A stretch of 42,291 bases of DNA from Lachnospiraceae bacterium UBA3401. GTDB taxonomy: Bacteria > Bacillota > Clostridia > Lachnospirales > Lachnospiraceae. Location of the stretch: positions 1 through 42,291 of the forward strand of contig DEPD01000149.1 in assembly GCA_002358575.1 (NCBI GenBank), read 5' to 3'. The notes below the pieces were generated by a model. It searched no databases, was not told the origin of the DNA, and saw only the letters and a list, made by a program, of their open reading frames with translations. The position numbers were made by a program, and so were the translations under genes. This document shows, piece by piece, positions 8,121-17,365 of this stretch; position 1 is the stretch's first letter; the number at the start of each line of letters is the position of its first letter.

Positions 8121-8585
8121 TTATAAATCCATCAATTCTGCAACATCATTGCAATGAATTGTGTATCCCAATAAATCAAACTCCCCTTGTACGAGAGTAT
8201 TATTTTCAAGCTTATATGCACATCCTTCGTAATTGATGCCATAAATGTCAACCATTAACTTTTTATCACGCAACAGTTTTTTCATTATTGTGTTCAATAT
8301 TTTTTCTAATGAATATACTTTATTTACGTGATCACCAAAAGCTGTAACAATTGCTTTATTCAAATTAATATCTGAACCTTCAAGCACTTCAAACTCCAGC
8401 TTTGCAACGGTTCCGAGATTTTTCTCATTTGCTAATATTTCCATATATGCATTTACATCTTCAGAGATATTAGTTGAACTTATTGGAAATAACTCGCGTC
8501 CTTCCATAAATTGCGGTTCAAAGCGTTGACCGTCACATTCATATGTATATAACGATCTTCTACCTATAATAATAAAGAATTTCAT
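8121..8585 (-). CDS. Unrecognised 154-aa protein before the GTPase
   Basis: Starts MKFFIIIGRRSLYTYECDG. An in-frame start at 8606 is open, but GGGGGA lies seven bases before the ATG at 8585, so I prefer the latter. The sequence suggests a small alpha/beta domain beginning with a beta strand and ending in ELMDL. It has no signal peptide, membrane segment or catalytic motif I recognise. It is 16 bases before the dynamin-like GTPase gene, so the products probably act together, for example as a GTPase partner or adaptor (inference). It follows a 160-base gap after the previous gene, where a secondary promoter could lie, though none is clear. Confidence 0.75.
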   Translation of the reverse strand: MKFFIIIGRRSLYTYECDGQRFEPQFMEGRELFPISSTNISEDVNAYMEILANEKNLGTVAKLEFEVLEGSDINLNKAIVTAFGDHVNKVYSLEKILNTIMKKLLRDKKLMVDIYGINYEGCAYKLENNTLVQGEFDLLGYTIHCNDVAELMDL

Positions 8586-8746
8586 AGGTCCATCCCCCTT
8601 TGTCATATGTCTCTTAAATTTTTTACTTGCTATAAGATAATATTGTTTTGTATTTTACTTCCATATTAATTGAACTATTCATATTTTTTCTCTTTTTCAC
8701 AAACAGCAATCTCTCTCCTTACAAAAGATATATTGCCAAAGTCCAT

Positions 8747-9379
8747 TTATTTCATGCCTTTATACCCTGCAACTTTATCATAAGCCACATTTTCGCTAAT
8801 ACCCGGTTCAATTATTTGCTCAATGTCCATCAAAATATCTGAAGCAGCATCAACAGTTGCGTGATCCTTCGCAGAATTGGTTATATAGTTAACAACCTTT
8901 CCAAATGCATCTGAATCGTTACTAGCCAATTTTCCGATTTCATCCATTCTTTCTATAGTAAAGAATTCTGGGTTTTTCCCAGCAAGGCTAAAGAATTCCG
9001 GAATAGGAAGTTCCGGAAAACGCTCTATTGTTATGGCTATTGATACTTCTACACCCTTAAGAACTTTTTTCTCCAAATCCATATCCTTGTTCTTTTCAGG
9101 GTCATATCCCCAATCCTCCCTTTCAATGTCCTTAACCCATGCTTCATACGAAGAATACTTGTCCGGTGTCATACCCTTTTCTTCAGCTTGAAGTGCTCTA
9201 TCACCAATTTCCTCAATATCTCTTTCTGGTTTAATGATACCTAATGCTTTTGCTATTGATGCAATTGCATTTCCAATTACTTTTAATCCCTGAATTGCCA
9301 GCCCTACTACTGCTAATGCTTTTGAAACGGTAACAGCCGCTGTCATTATCACTCCAATTGCTCCTAAAATTAATCCCAT
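8747..9379 (-). CDS. Protein with hydrophobic Gly/Ala-rich N-terminus
   Basis: A 210-residue protein. Residues 1-50 are a continuous small-residue hydrophobic stretch (MGLILGAIGVIMTAAVTVSK, then VVGLAIQGLKVIGNAIASIA) long enough for two membrane helices or a pore-like amphipathic pair. From residue 51 it is soluble and acidic (DIEEIGDRALQAEEKGMTPD, DIEREDWGYDPEKNKDMDLE). No signal peptidase site is seen. It begins 12 bases after the HerA-like ATPase gene, with AGAGG upstream. The layout suits a membrane-inserting effector or anchor handled by the ATPase, but that is inference; the family is unrecognised. Confidence 0.75.
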   Translation of the reverse strand: MGLILGAIGVIMTAAVTVSKALAVVGLAIQGLKVIGNAIASIAKALGIIKPERDIEEIGDRALQAEEKGMTPDKYSSYEAWVKDIEREDWGYDPEKNKDMDLEKKVLKGVEVSIAITIERFPELPIPEFFSLAGKNPEFFTIERMDEIGKLASNDSDAFGKVVNYITNSAKDHATVDAASDILMDIEQIIEPGISENVAYDKVAGYKGMK

Positions 9380-9391
9380 ATCCTTTACCTC

Positions 9392-12358
9392 TTATACAAA
9401 CCATCTACATTTTTTGTAGTCTAAATCATCATATGTAACAACCTTCTTATTTAATAATCCTAACAAGAATTTTGCTGCATTTTCTGCAACTTCATCATCA
9501 TAGGCATTACCAATAAGTCTTTCTCTTCTTACAAAAAACCTTTTCACTACTTCTTTTTCCGGTTCTTGTAAAGATGAAAAAAAAGATTGTTCTGCGATCC
9601 TCTTTACTATTTTGCTAAACTTGTCTAAGTTCTCGGTTTCTAATTGCCTTGTTCTAATTTGCTCCGCCAAAACAAGATAAAAATCATAATCTTGAATGAT
9701 TTCCAATTCATCATAAATTGAACCATATTCTTTCCTGTTACGATCAAATTGGTTTTTTATTATAACTTCATCAATCTCATCTTCATTCGTATCGGTTTCT
9801 TGTTCAACATACACATGAACTGGCTTGTCTGTATCTTCCGAAAATACTATAGCATGTCCTGGTGCTAAAGCAGATAAAAACTCTTTTTGCTTATCATCCA
9901 TACGCATTGTATCGCCAACTACTTCTTTATCATCCCTCGCTAATATTTTATGAATTATTTTAGTGCTAGTATTCTTTAATACTTCTGGTGCTAGTTTATT
10001 TGGAATCTGGTCAACAACTATCAATCCCTCACCATATTTTCTTACTTCAGCAAGTAAATCCGTAAATGTTTCTACGGCAGTCTTTTTTGAGCCACTATCA
10101 CCATATTCGACTTTTGTAAGTAGCCTATGTGCTTCCTCAATAAGTGTAAGATGTCTATAGCTAAAGTCTCTTTTATGTTCTGCCTTAATCACTGCGGATA
10201 ATCTTGATAAAATTAATCCCATAAGTAAAGATTTATCTTCTGGTGATTTAAGTTCTTCCATTTCGAGAATTACTTTGTTATAAGCTATAAAGTTGAAGTC
10301 AGTTGAATATGGACAATTCAACATTCTTCCTTTTGCACCAACTGTTAAATTTGATAATCTACTAACCAGTGATCCTTCATAATCAGCTTGCATTTGAGCA
10401 CTGAATCCCTTTTCTTTAACAATCTTTTTCATTTCTTCCAATAGTTCTGACATTATTGGAAAACTTTTTTCCTTATCTCTATCAAATGGATCATCATAAA
10501 GGCTGTTCAAATTAGTATCAATACTCCATCCTTTATTTTCATAACACTTAACAATTGCCTCTTCCAAAATCTGTGGCATAGAGGCTTCCATTGGAAATGC
10601 TGATGTAAATGTAGCTTTGACCATATCTATGTGGGCAGATATAACTTCGCCCTTAACTAATTCAAATGGGTTTATCCTAAACGGTGCAATACTCTCATTA
10701 CCTAATGTAAATACATATACATCACCATATTTCTTTCTATTCTTTTCCTGTACTAAAGTTCTATATTCTGTTTTTGCAGGTTCTATTACAAGAAAAGGAG
10801 TTGCCGAAGCAGCCAAAAGCTTATGACATGTTGTAGTCTTACCTGTTCCTGTAACTCCAGCTATAAAAGTATGCTTCATCATTGAATCTTTCTTCAATGA
10901 AAATCTAATATTTAATTTTCTTCCCTTTTGAACAAGAACACCCATATCAATTGCATCTTGATTTGCAATAGGATGCTCATTTAACCCAAAGTCAACAGAC
11001 TCATCAAGAACAATTCCTGGAACTTCCTTCTGTGGCAATCCAGCAAGAATACTAGCCTCTCCCGCTGTTAGATAGGCAGATATCCCTAATCCAAACTGAG
11101 AATCAACGGGCTTACTTAATAGTGTGGCTGCATCAAGAGAATATTCTTTCCAATCATAAAAAACATTTTGATATGAAATTAAGGTCTTTGCACTAATACA
11201 CTCTTTTAAGTTCAATTCTTGAGCAATCAGCGGGCTAAAATTCGACTTATTTCCTTGGAAAAGTGACATAATTGATAACTTTAACCTATTAGCAGTCGTT
11301 ACCTTGTCAGCCATGTAAAACACTGATGTCTTAAACATGCCTTTTCCATATCCCACTTTAATCCTAGGCAACAATTCATCATCAATATACTGCATCAAAT
11401 CCTGTGCATGTTTATTTGCCATTTCAATTGTAACTGCTTTTGATGTACCTCTGTTTTGATTATAACTCCAATTTTCGCCTTCACTATGTCCTTGGCTGCT
11501 TCCTCCTCCTTTTCCAAATTGATGTGATGACCCAGAATTCTTTGTTCCGTTATTATTTGCTTTTCCCTTAGATTCTGTATCACTTTCGCTCCAATTTGTG
11601 CTTTTATCACGAGAATTTGAAACATTTCTTCCAAACGAAACACCAGTGCCCGTATTTGAGGACTTTTGTATGGTTGCCTTAGAATATACCGATAAGCGGT
11701 TATACAACTCATATATGTCATCTTTCATTCGTAGTATCTCAGACTGACTAACAGGTTCACAGATAACTACAATTCTCCATGTTTGTCCAAGCATGCTATT
11801 AATCAATCTATCAATTCCCTGAAAATCAAATTCCTTGCCAGCATCACTTTCGTTTATTGAAGGTATTCCAGATATTATTCCAGCGCTCTTATAGATTTTG
11901 GCCTGCTTTATAATCTTCTCTTGCAATTCATCGGAATCTAACCTTTTCAGTGAGCTACCACTAAAATTTCCCTCAAATGCATTTTGAATGATATCACCAT
12001 AATTAACTGTGGACAGTGTTCTTCTATTATTCCTATGATTCTTCACAATTCCTATGTGTAACTCAACACCCGAGTTGTTTCCAGAAAGTATATAAACAAA
12101 ATTGAAGGCCTCATTATCAAGCGAATCCAATACGTTTTCAAAAGCTTCTCTTCTTGGATACTTCTCATCATATGACAGCTTTTCAACTTTATAAAAACAC
12201 ATACCATTACTTGTGTTTAAACCGTCATCTTCCGGGTATCCTATATCGGCAATTTGCTCAAAAGAAGCATCCAAATCCATCTTTTGAACAAAGTGAAACA
12301 AATCAAATAACTCACTTGTATTTATTTGCAATCCAACCATGTCGTTCTGATTTGTCAT
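9392..12358 (-). CDS. HerA/VirB4-like hexameric P-loop ATPase
   Basis: A 988-residue protein, first gene of the operon. The N-terminal 230 residues are a mixed domain. Residues 233-306 are a low-complexity Ser/Asn/Gly-rich segment (NSGSSHQFGKGGGSSQGHSE and similar). The ATPase core has Walker A GVTGTGKTT (Lys507), Walker B LTLIEEAH (Glu741-Glu742) and a downstream VVDQIPNKLAPEVLKNTSTK segment typical of HerA/FtsK/VirB4 ATPases. Such enzymes pump DNA or protein and occur in DNA-end processing, conjugation and HerA-type defence pairs (family knowledge). There is no relaxase, coupling protein or nuclease partner here, so the substrate is open. Start: ATG with GGAGG eight bases upstream. Confidence 0.88.
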   Translation of the reverse strand: MTNQNDMVGLQINTSELFDLFHFVQKMDLDASFEQIADIGYPEDDGLNTSNGMCFYKVEKLSYDEKYPRREAFENVLDSLDNEAFNFVYILSGNNSGVELHIGIVKNHRNNRRTLSTVNYGDIIQNAFEGNFSGSSLKRLDSDELQEKIIKQAKIYKSAGIISGIPSINESDAGKEFDFQGIDRLINSMLGQTWRIVVICEPVSQSEILRMKDDIYELYNRLSVYSKATIQKSSNTGTGVSFGRNVSNSRDKSTNWSESDTESKGKANNNGTKNSGSSHQFGKGGGSSQGHSEGENWSYNQNRGTSKAVTIEMANKHAQDLMQYIDDELLPRIKVGYGKGMFKTSVFYMADKVTTANRLKLSIMSLFQGNKSNFSPLIAQELNLKECISAKTLISYQNVFYDWKEYSLDAATLLSKPVDSQFGLGISAYLTAGEASILAGLPQKEVPGIVLDESVDFGLNEHPIANQDAIDMGVLVQKGRKLNIRFSLKKDSMMKHTFIAGVTGTGKTTTCHKLLAASATPFLVIEPAKTEYRTLVQEKNRKKYGDVYVFTLGNESIAPFRINPFELVKGEVISAHIDMVKATFTSAFPMEASMPQILEEAIVKCYENKGWSIDTNLNSLYDDPFDRDKEKSFPIMSELLEEMKKIVKEKGFSAQMQADYEGSLVSRLSNLTVGAKGRMLNCPYSTDFNFIAYNKVILEMEELKSPEDKSLLMGLILSRLSAVIKAEHKRDFSYRHLTLIEEAHRLLTKVEYGDSGSKKTAVETFTDLLAEVRKYGEGLIVVDQIPNKLAPEVLKNTSTKIIHKILARDDKEVVGDTMRMDDKQKEFLSALAPGHAIVFSEDTDKPVHVYVEQETDTNEDEIDEVIIKNQFDRNRKEYGSIYDELEIIQDYDFYLVLAEQIRTRQLETENLDKFSKIVKRIAEQSFFSSLQEPEKEVVKRFFVRRERLIGNAYDDEVAENAAKFLLGLLNKKVVTYDDLDYKKCRWFV

Positions 12359-13160
12359 AACGCCCTCCTACATTTTTTCTTATTGTATCTTAAGCAGATG
12401 ATACTATTGTTCACTCACCCCCATTTTATTTGCTTTCCAGTTCTTATTCTTTCATCTTTTAGTTTCTCTGCTCCTTTTAAAATAACTAAAGTATTGCCAA
12501 ATTCGATAGCACATAACTTTCTAAAGTGCTTTTTTGTAAATCAGCATTTCATACAATTAGCTTATATCTATGCATTTTCATTCTTCTTTCTAAAATAAAA
12601 TGTCGCCAAAATAACAATATTTTCTCAAATGCTTTCAATATCATATTATCTTTGTAATTCTAACACCACTTTACAATTTTTTGAAAAAAATAATAACGCA
12701 CAAAGCACTTTTTATTATACAACCAAGATAATTTAATTGCTAGATTATATCGTTATTTTTATATCTATAATTGAGCAAATCCAGAAAACTGCACAAAAAA
12801 TTCTGTGTTTTGTATTTCATTCAAGGACAAAACAAATACAAAATCTCAGATCTGTCGTTGTATGGCGGACAAATTTGTGCATAATTTTAAATTTACTCAT
12901 TTATAGCTCTATTTCTATTAGCATTATCAATTTTACTATAGAATTTGATAATTCTATTCGCTCTCTATAGGAAATGCAATATCTAATTCTGTTATGTGGT
13001 TTTACAACATCTGCTAATCAATAAATTAACCTTCTGCCCCCAACACCATGATATAATTATAGTTGCATATGTATTCAGAAGTTCAGATATGCCTCTCGTT
13101 TCCCTTTTGGCATCTGTATATCCCAAAATATAATGCGTCCATCTTTTCCCCAAGAACAAC
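12359..13160. other. AT-rich non-coding stretch upstream of the operon
   Basis: About 800 bases with no convincing gene: the short open frames have no ribosome binding site and unlikely compositions. The operon promoter should lie here. A possible -10 (TACAAT, minus strand) sits about 30 bases before the ATG at 12358, but no good -35 accompanies it. A minus-strand frame near 13050-13150 reads like degraded coding sequence (GKRWTHYILGYTDAKRETRG), but I cannot assign it. Confidence 0.4.
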
Positions 13161-13164
13161 TCAG

Positions 13165-13555
13165 ATTATAAAAACTTTCACTCCGATATATATTACTTTC
13201 TTCTATTTTTTCAAAAGATTATTATATTGTGGAATGTAAACGTCTTGACAGAACATAATCTTTAAATCAAAAATATGTCGATGAAGGCGTCTGTAGATTT
13301 GTTGGAGATTCTCCCAAATATTCATCATATAATAGCCAGAACATTATGCTTGGCTTTGTTGTGAAAGAAATTGATTGTTCTGTTATTATCAGTGCAATAT
13401 CCGATATACATATTAAAAGAATAGGCAGCCTTATTCATAAAAATATAACCATCATTGAGCGTTCTAAGGATTATTATCTTTGTGAAAGCATTTATACAAA
13501 CCAATTGTATTTGAGTCATATTTTCTATAATATTTCAAGTGCAGTATCTTCATAA
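13165..13555 (+). pseudogene. Remnant of a possible PD-(D/E)XK-nuclease-like protein
   Basis: One plus-strand frame from 13165 to the stop near 13555 is interrupted only by a TAA at about 13255. Before it the frame reads SKDYYIVECKRLDRT, a hydrophobic strand ending in the Glu-x-Lys arrangement typical of restriction-like nucleases. After it comes a plausible protein end (KYVDEGVCRFVGDSPKYSSY, SIYTNQLYLSHIFYNI). There is no ribosome binding site and the N-terminus is missing. The family call is a motif-level guess. The location between a putative defence operon and a sugar operon fits a decayed accessory gene. Confidence 0.4.
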
Positions 13556-13570
13556 TACACAGAAGAGAAT

Positions 13571-13616
13571 GAAAAAGTCCCCCCTGCTCTCTACCAATCA
13601 CTAGAGAACAAGGGGA
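13571..13616 (-). terminator. Rho-independent terminator of the ytf-like operon
   Basis: On the minus strand TCCCCTTGTTCTCTA and TAGAGAGCAGGGGGGA form a stem (13578-13616) with an 8-base loop and one small internal mismatch, followed by CTTTTT. It lies just after the last permease stop at 13623. Confidence 0.85.
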
Positions 13617-13622
13617 TACCCA

Positions 13623-14642
13623 TCATGCCTTTTTACTTTCTTTCACTTTGGCAAATATCGCCTGCAGCAGAATAAAGAAGCACAACAATATCGCCGTAAT
13701 AATATTCGCCCATGAACTGACAAGCTTTCCATTTGACTTTACAAGCGTTGAAATCGTACCGTTAATCAGCACGCCGACCAGGGAGCCGAGAACATTTCCC
13801 ACGCCACCTGTCAAGAGCGTTCCACCGATAACAGAAGACGAAATTGCATCCATCTCTAAACCTGTTGCCTGTGTGGTCGTGCCACACATCGTATTCAAGC
13901 AATAGCAGATGCCACCAATCGACGTCAGCAGACTGCACAATGTATAAGTCAGCAATTTTGTTTTCTTAACATTTAATCCCATCAGCGTCGCAGAAACCTG
14001 ATTGCCGCCTACCGCGTAGATACTTCTGCCAAATTTCGTATATTTCAACATCAGGAAAACAAGAATGACTACCAAGAGTGCTACGATAACTGTTGGACGT
14101 ACAAACGGAGTCTGATAGATGCCCTTTTTATTTGTATATCCTCCAAATGGAATATTAATTTTCGTGTTGGAAATCGCCGTAAACAACTTATCCGAAACAA
14201 TACTCACCTGATCTTTGCAGATAACCGCGGTCATACCTCTGGCAAAAAACATACCCGCCATGGTAACAATAAACGGCTGAATCTCAAGATACGCCACACA
14301 GTACCCCTGCACCATTCCAAATACAACACCGATGACTAATACCATGAGCATCAGCACTGGACTGCTCATACCCCAATGTTCCATACCGACAGCAAGGAAC
14401 ATACAATCCATAGCAATCAGAGAACCAACCGAAATGTCAATACCACCTGTTAGCATTACACAGGTCATGCCGGCTGCAACGGCAATCAATCCTGCATTAT
14501 TGATAAGTACATTCAGAAAAGTCTGAAGATGTGTAAATCCTTTGTTCGCATAAATAATACAGCCGCCCACATACATGACAACGAACAGGATTACGGTAAT
14601 TGCCAATAAAATATTATTGCCTCGAAGCTTTAATTTTTTCAT
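13623..14642 (-). CDS. yjfF: Sugar ABC transporter permease (YjfF-like)
   Basis: A 339-residue multi-pass membrane protein of the RbsC/AraH family (BPD_transp_2). Its closest match by eye is YjfF of the galactofuranose transporter: LTGGIDISVGSLIAMDCMF, the EIQPFIVTMAGMFFARGM loop and GLEMDAISSSVIGGTLLTGG near the C-terminus. It forms the translocation pore as a heterodimer with the YtfT-like subunit encoded two bases upstream. Last gene of the four-gene operon, followed by a clear terminator. The true sugar may be galactofuranose, arabinose or another monosaccharide; sequence alone does not decide. Confidence 0.88.
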   Translation of the reverse strand: MKKLKLRGNNILLAITVILFVVMYVGGCIIYANKGFTHLQTFLNVLINNAGLIAVAAGMTCVMLTGGIDISVGSLIAMDCMFLAVGMEHWGMSSPVLMLMVLVIGVVFGMVQGYCVAYLEIQPFIVTMAGMFFARGMTAVICKDQVSIVSDKLFTAISNTKINIPFGGYTNKKGIYQTPFVRPTVIVALLVVILVFLMLKYTKFGRSIYAVGGNQVSATLMGLNVKKTKLLTYTLCSLLTSIGGICYCLNTMCGTTTQATGLEMDAISSSVIGGTLLTGGVGNVLGSLVGVLINGTISTLVKSNGKLVSSWANIITAILLCFFILLQAIFAKVKESKKA

Positions 14643-14644
14643 GC

Positions 14645-15706
14645 TTATGCCGCCTCCTTTGCTCCTGCCTTCTTTGCGGACAGTTTTTTGAAATAATCCT
14701 TTACAGGCTGCGACTGAATTACTACAATCAGAATAACCACGATTGCTTTAAACACTGGTGCTTGTGCAGAGGAAACACCCAGCGCATACAGAGTTGTCGT
14801 GATCGCCTGAATTGTGTAGGCACCTATGATGGAGCCAGCCAGATTAAATTTACCACCGCCAAGACTGTTGCCGCCCAACGCAACTGCAAGGATTGCGTCA
14901 AGTTCCATATTCAGACCAATGTTATTTGTATCTGCGGAATAAATTCTACAGGTTGCAACCAAACCGGCAATCCCTGCGCACAAACCGCAGATAACATAGC
15001 ACAACAGAATAATCTTTGCGGAATTAAATCCTGAAATTCTGGAAGCTCTTTTGTTAATGCCGACACTTTGAATGTATGTTCCAAGCGCTGTCGATTTCAA
15101 TACAATAGACGCAATGACAACACAGATTGCTGCGATTAAAATTGGAGTTGGAATAATACCACAGTATGCGCCAAAAAATTGAAATGAAGGAACACGCACA
15201 TACACAATATTGCTGTTGCACAAAAGCAATCCAATTGCCCTGCCCGCAGACCACAAAATCAGAGTGGCAACCATAGGTTGTATGTTCATATAAGCCACCA
15301 AAAAGCCATTAAACAAACCACAGACACAAGCGATTGCAATTCCTGCAAGCATTCCTACCCAAAGTGGAACTGCATACTCGCTCACATTGGTCACACCATA
15401 TCCTGCAAGTAACATACAGCAAAGACCGCCGGACAAGCTCATTACAGAACCAACAGAAATATCTGTACCTGCTGACGCTGATACCACCAATGTCATACCG
15501 ATTGCTAGAATCGCAACCTCACTACCGCGATTTAACACGTCAATTAGACGCCCATATAAAATACCATTGTTGATACTTATTGAAAAGAAGCCAAACGGAG
15601 GGTTTCCGCTTGCAATATCGTAAATCACATTGATCATCATAACAAGAAGCATACTGAAAATTGGCAGGAACAGCTTCATCTTTGTAATTTTTTTGACTTT
15701 ATCCAT
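14645..15706 (-). CDS. ytfT: Sugar ABC transporter permease (YtfT-like)
   Basis: A 353-residue permease of the RbsC/AraH family with about 8-10 hydrophobic segments. It has the family motifs SASAGTDISVGSVMSLSGGL and NNIGLNMELDAILAVALGGN, as in YtfT. Its ATG overlaps the TAA of the ATPase gene by one base (TAATG), so expression is coupled. It pairs with the YjfF-like permease as the membrane channel for a furanose or pentose sugar delivered by the lipoprotein at 17433-18545. Length is normal for the family and no defect is seen. Confidence 0.88.
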   Translation of the reverse strand: MDKVKKITKMKLFLPIFSMLLVMMINVIYDIASGNPPFGFFSISINNGILYGRLIDVLNRGSEVAILAIGMTLVVSASAGTDISVGSVMSLSGGLCCMLLAGYGVTNVSEYAVPLWVGMLAGIAIACVCGLFNGFLVAYMNIQPMVATLILWSAGRAIGLLLCNSNIVYVRVPSFQFFGAYCGIIPTPILIAAICVVIASIVLKSTALGTYIQSVGINKRASRISGFNSAKIILLCYVICGLCAGIAGLVATCRIYSADTNNIGLNMELDAILAVALGGNSLGGGKFNLAGSIIGAYTIQAITTTLYALGVSSAQAPVFKAIVVILIVVIQSQPVKDYFKKLSAKKAGAKEAA

Positions 15707-17223
15707 TATTTTCCACCTCCTGCAATTGCTTTCATAACACCTTCCTGCGTCAGGTCATCACCGCTAATTTCTCCGACTTTGGCGCCATCTCTGAGCACTG
15801 CCATACGGTTGCAGGTCCGAAGCATCTCTTCTATTTCTGAGGAAATAAACATCACACTCTTCCCCTCGTCAGCAAGTTTGAGCACCAACTTCTGAATCTC
15901 AGTCTTGGTTCCAATATCAATACCGCGTGTCGGTTCATCCAGAATTAGAAAATCAGGATTGGTTGCAAGCCACCTTGCCAGAATCGCCTTCTGCTGATTT
16001 CCACCGGAAAGCTGCTTGATCAATGTCTCCCTACTCGCCGTCTTTATCTGCAGCATCTCGATAAATTTGTCTGCAATCTCAATCTGTTTCGCCATAGGTA
16101 TTTTCTTGAAAATGCCAAGTTTTGCCTGCATGGCAAGAATAATATTTTCACGGACAGACAGGTCCCCAATAATGCCCTCTGCCTTTCTGTCATCTGGCAA
16201 TAATCCCATTCCCAGATTCATAGCATCAATCGGATTTTTAATCGATACTTCCTGTCCCTTTACTTTCAAAGTGCCTGTTTGCGCTCTATCCGCACCGTAG
16301 ATCGCACGTGCCAGTTCACTTCGACCGCTTCCAAGCAGTCCGGTCAAGCCAATTACCTCGCCTTTATGTATCTCCAAATCAAATGGTTTAATTGTTCCGG
16401 CATGACTGAGTCCTTTTGCATCAATAACAAGCGGTTCTTTCGACTTATCACCATTGCCCTCCTGTTTGATGCTAGCAAGATCATCAAAATCCTTTCCCAT
16501 CATGGCAGCAACCAGCTTGACGCGAGGCAGCTCGTCAATAGTGTACTCGCCTACCAACGTGCCGTTTCTAAGCACTGTAATTCCGTCGCAAATCTCATAA
16601 ACCTGCTCAAGGAAGTGCGTCACAAACATAATGCCAACGCCTTTTTCACGAAGCCTTCTCATCATGACAAATAGTTTTGCAACCTCGTTGTCGTCCAGTG
16701 AGGAGGTCGGCTCATCCAGAATTAAAACCTTGCAGTCCATATCCACTGCGCGGGCTATCGCGATCATCTGCTGCAATGCAAGTGAGTACTCCTCCAAATT
16801 CTGTGTCACATCAACATCAAGTTCCAGCTCCTGCATCAGTTTTGCAGCCATCTCATTCATTTTCCTTCTGTTTACCGTGTGAAATTTTGTCATCGGTTCT
16901 CTGCCAATAAACAGGTTTTCTGCCACAGACAAGTTGGGACAAAGATTGACTTCCTGATACACAGTGGAAATCCCCTTTCGCTGTGCATCCAGAGTGTCCC
17001 TGTTCACAACTGGACCGTCGATGCCATCCAGATGGATTTCTCCGGCTTCAAACTTATTAACCCCAGTAAGACATTTGATCAGTGTAGATTTTCCAGCGCC
17101 ATTCTCACCCATAAGTGCACGAATCTCGCCCTTTCTCAAGTTAAAATCTACATTTTGTAACGCTTTTACACCGGGGAAGGTCATACAGATTCCTTTCGCA
17201 CTTAAAACAATATTTTTATCCAT
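15706..17223 (-). CDS. ytfR: Sugar ABC transporter ATPase with two nucleotide-binding domains (YtfR-like)
   Basis: A 505-residue fused double ATPase of the MglA/RbsA/YtfR type that energises import. NBD1 has GENGAGKST (39-47), ILDEPTSSLDDNE and a variant signature (YSLALQQM). NBD2 has the usual degenerate P-loop GLLGSGRSE, the signature LSGGNQQK and ILDEPTRGIDIGT. Length matches the family. It is preceded by a 210-base gap after the binding-protein gene that contains a strong hairpin and a dispersed repeat, so it is probably expressed below the binding protein. It overlaps the next gene by one base. Confidence 0.92.
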   Translation of the reverse strand: MDKNIVLSAKGICMTFPGVKALQNVDFNLRKGEIRALMGENGAGKSTLIKCLTGVNKFEAGEIHLDGIDGPVVNRDTLDAQRKGISTVYQEVNLCPNLSVAENLFIGREPMTKFHTVNRRKMNEMAAKLMQELELDVDVTQNLEEYSLALQQMIAIARAVDMDCKVLILDEPTSSLDDNEVAKLFVMMRRLREKGVGIMFVTHFLEQVYEICDGITVLRNGTLVGEYTIDELPRVKLVAAMMGKDFDDLASIKQEGNGDKSKEPLVIDAKGLSHAGTIKPFDLEIHKGEVIGLTGLLGSGRSELARAIYGADRAQTGTLKVKGQEVSIKNPIDAMNLGMGLLPDDRKAEGIIGDLSVRENIILAMQAKLGIFKKIPMAKQIEIADKFIEMLQIKTASRETLIKQLSGGNQQKAILARWLATNPDFLILDEPTRGIDIGTKTEIQKLVLKLADEGKSVMFISSEIEEMLRTCNRMAVLRDGAKVGEISGDDLTQEGVMKAIAGGGK

Positions 17224-17329
17224 ATCGCCATCTCCTCTCCAGAGTTTTTTGTATCATAGCAGGCTTTGTATACACGCCCGACTGTGCACATAAACGGAGC
17301 ATAGAAATTGTAAAAAAATAATGGATACA

Positions 17330-17360
17330 GATGCGTCACTTATTTTCCTACAGTTCCTAA
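17330..17360. repeat. Dispersed 31-bp repeat, copy 2
   Basis: 28 of 31 bases match 21-51. On the minus strand the core reads TTAGGAACTGTAGGAAAATAA. This copy is in the gap between the binding-protein and ATPase genes, right after the hairpin at 17366-17394. Function unknown. Confidence 0.55.
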
Positions 17361-17365
17361 ATATA

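Noticed and set aside
9392..12358. Conjugation ATPase (VirB4/TraG) as part of a mobile element
   Set aside because: The ATPase motifs would allow it, but there is no relaxase, coupling protein, pilus gene, integrase or transfer origin in the window.
12737..12970. Small plus-strand ORF of 77 codons
   Set aside because: No ribosome binding site, composition follows the AT-rich background, and no recognisable domain.
13325..13519. Minus-strand 64-codon ORF
   Set aside because: It is the antisense of the better-supported plus-strand remnant at 13165-13555.
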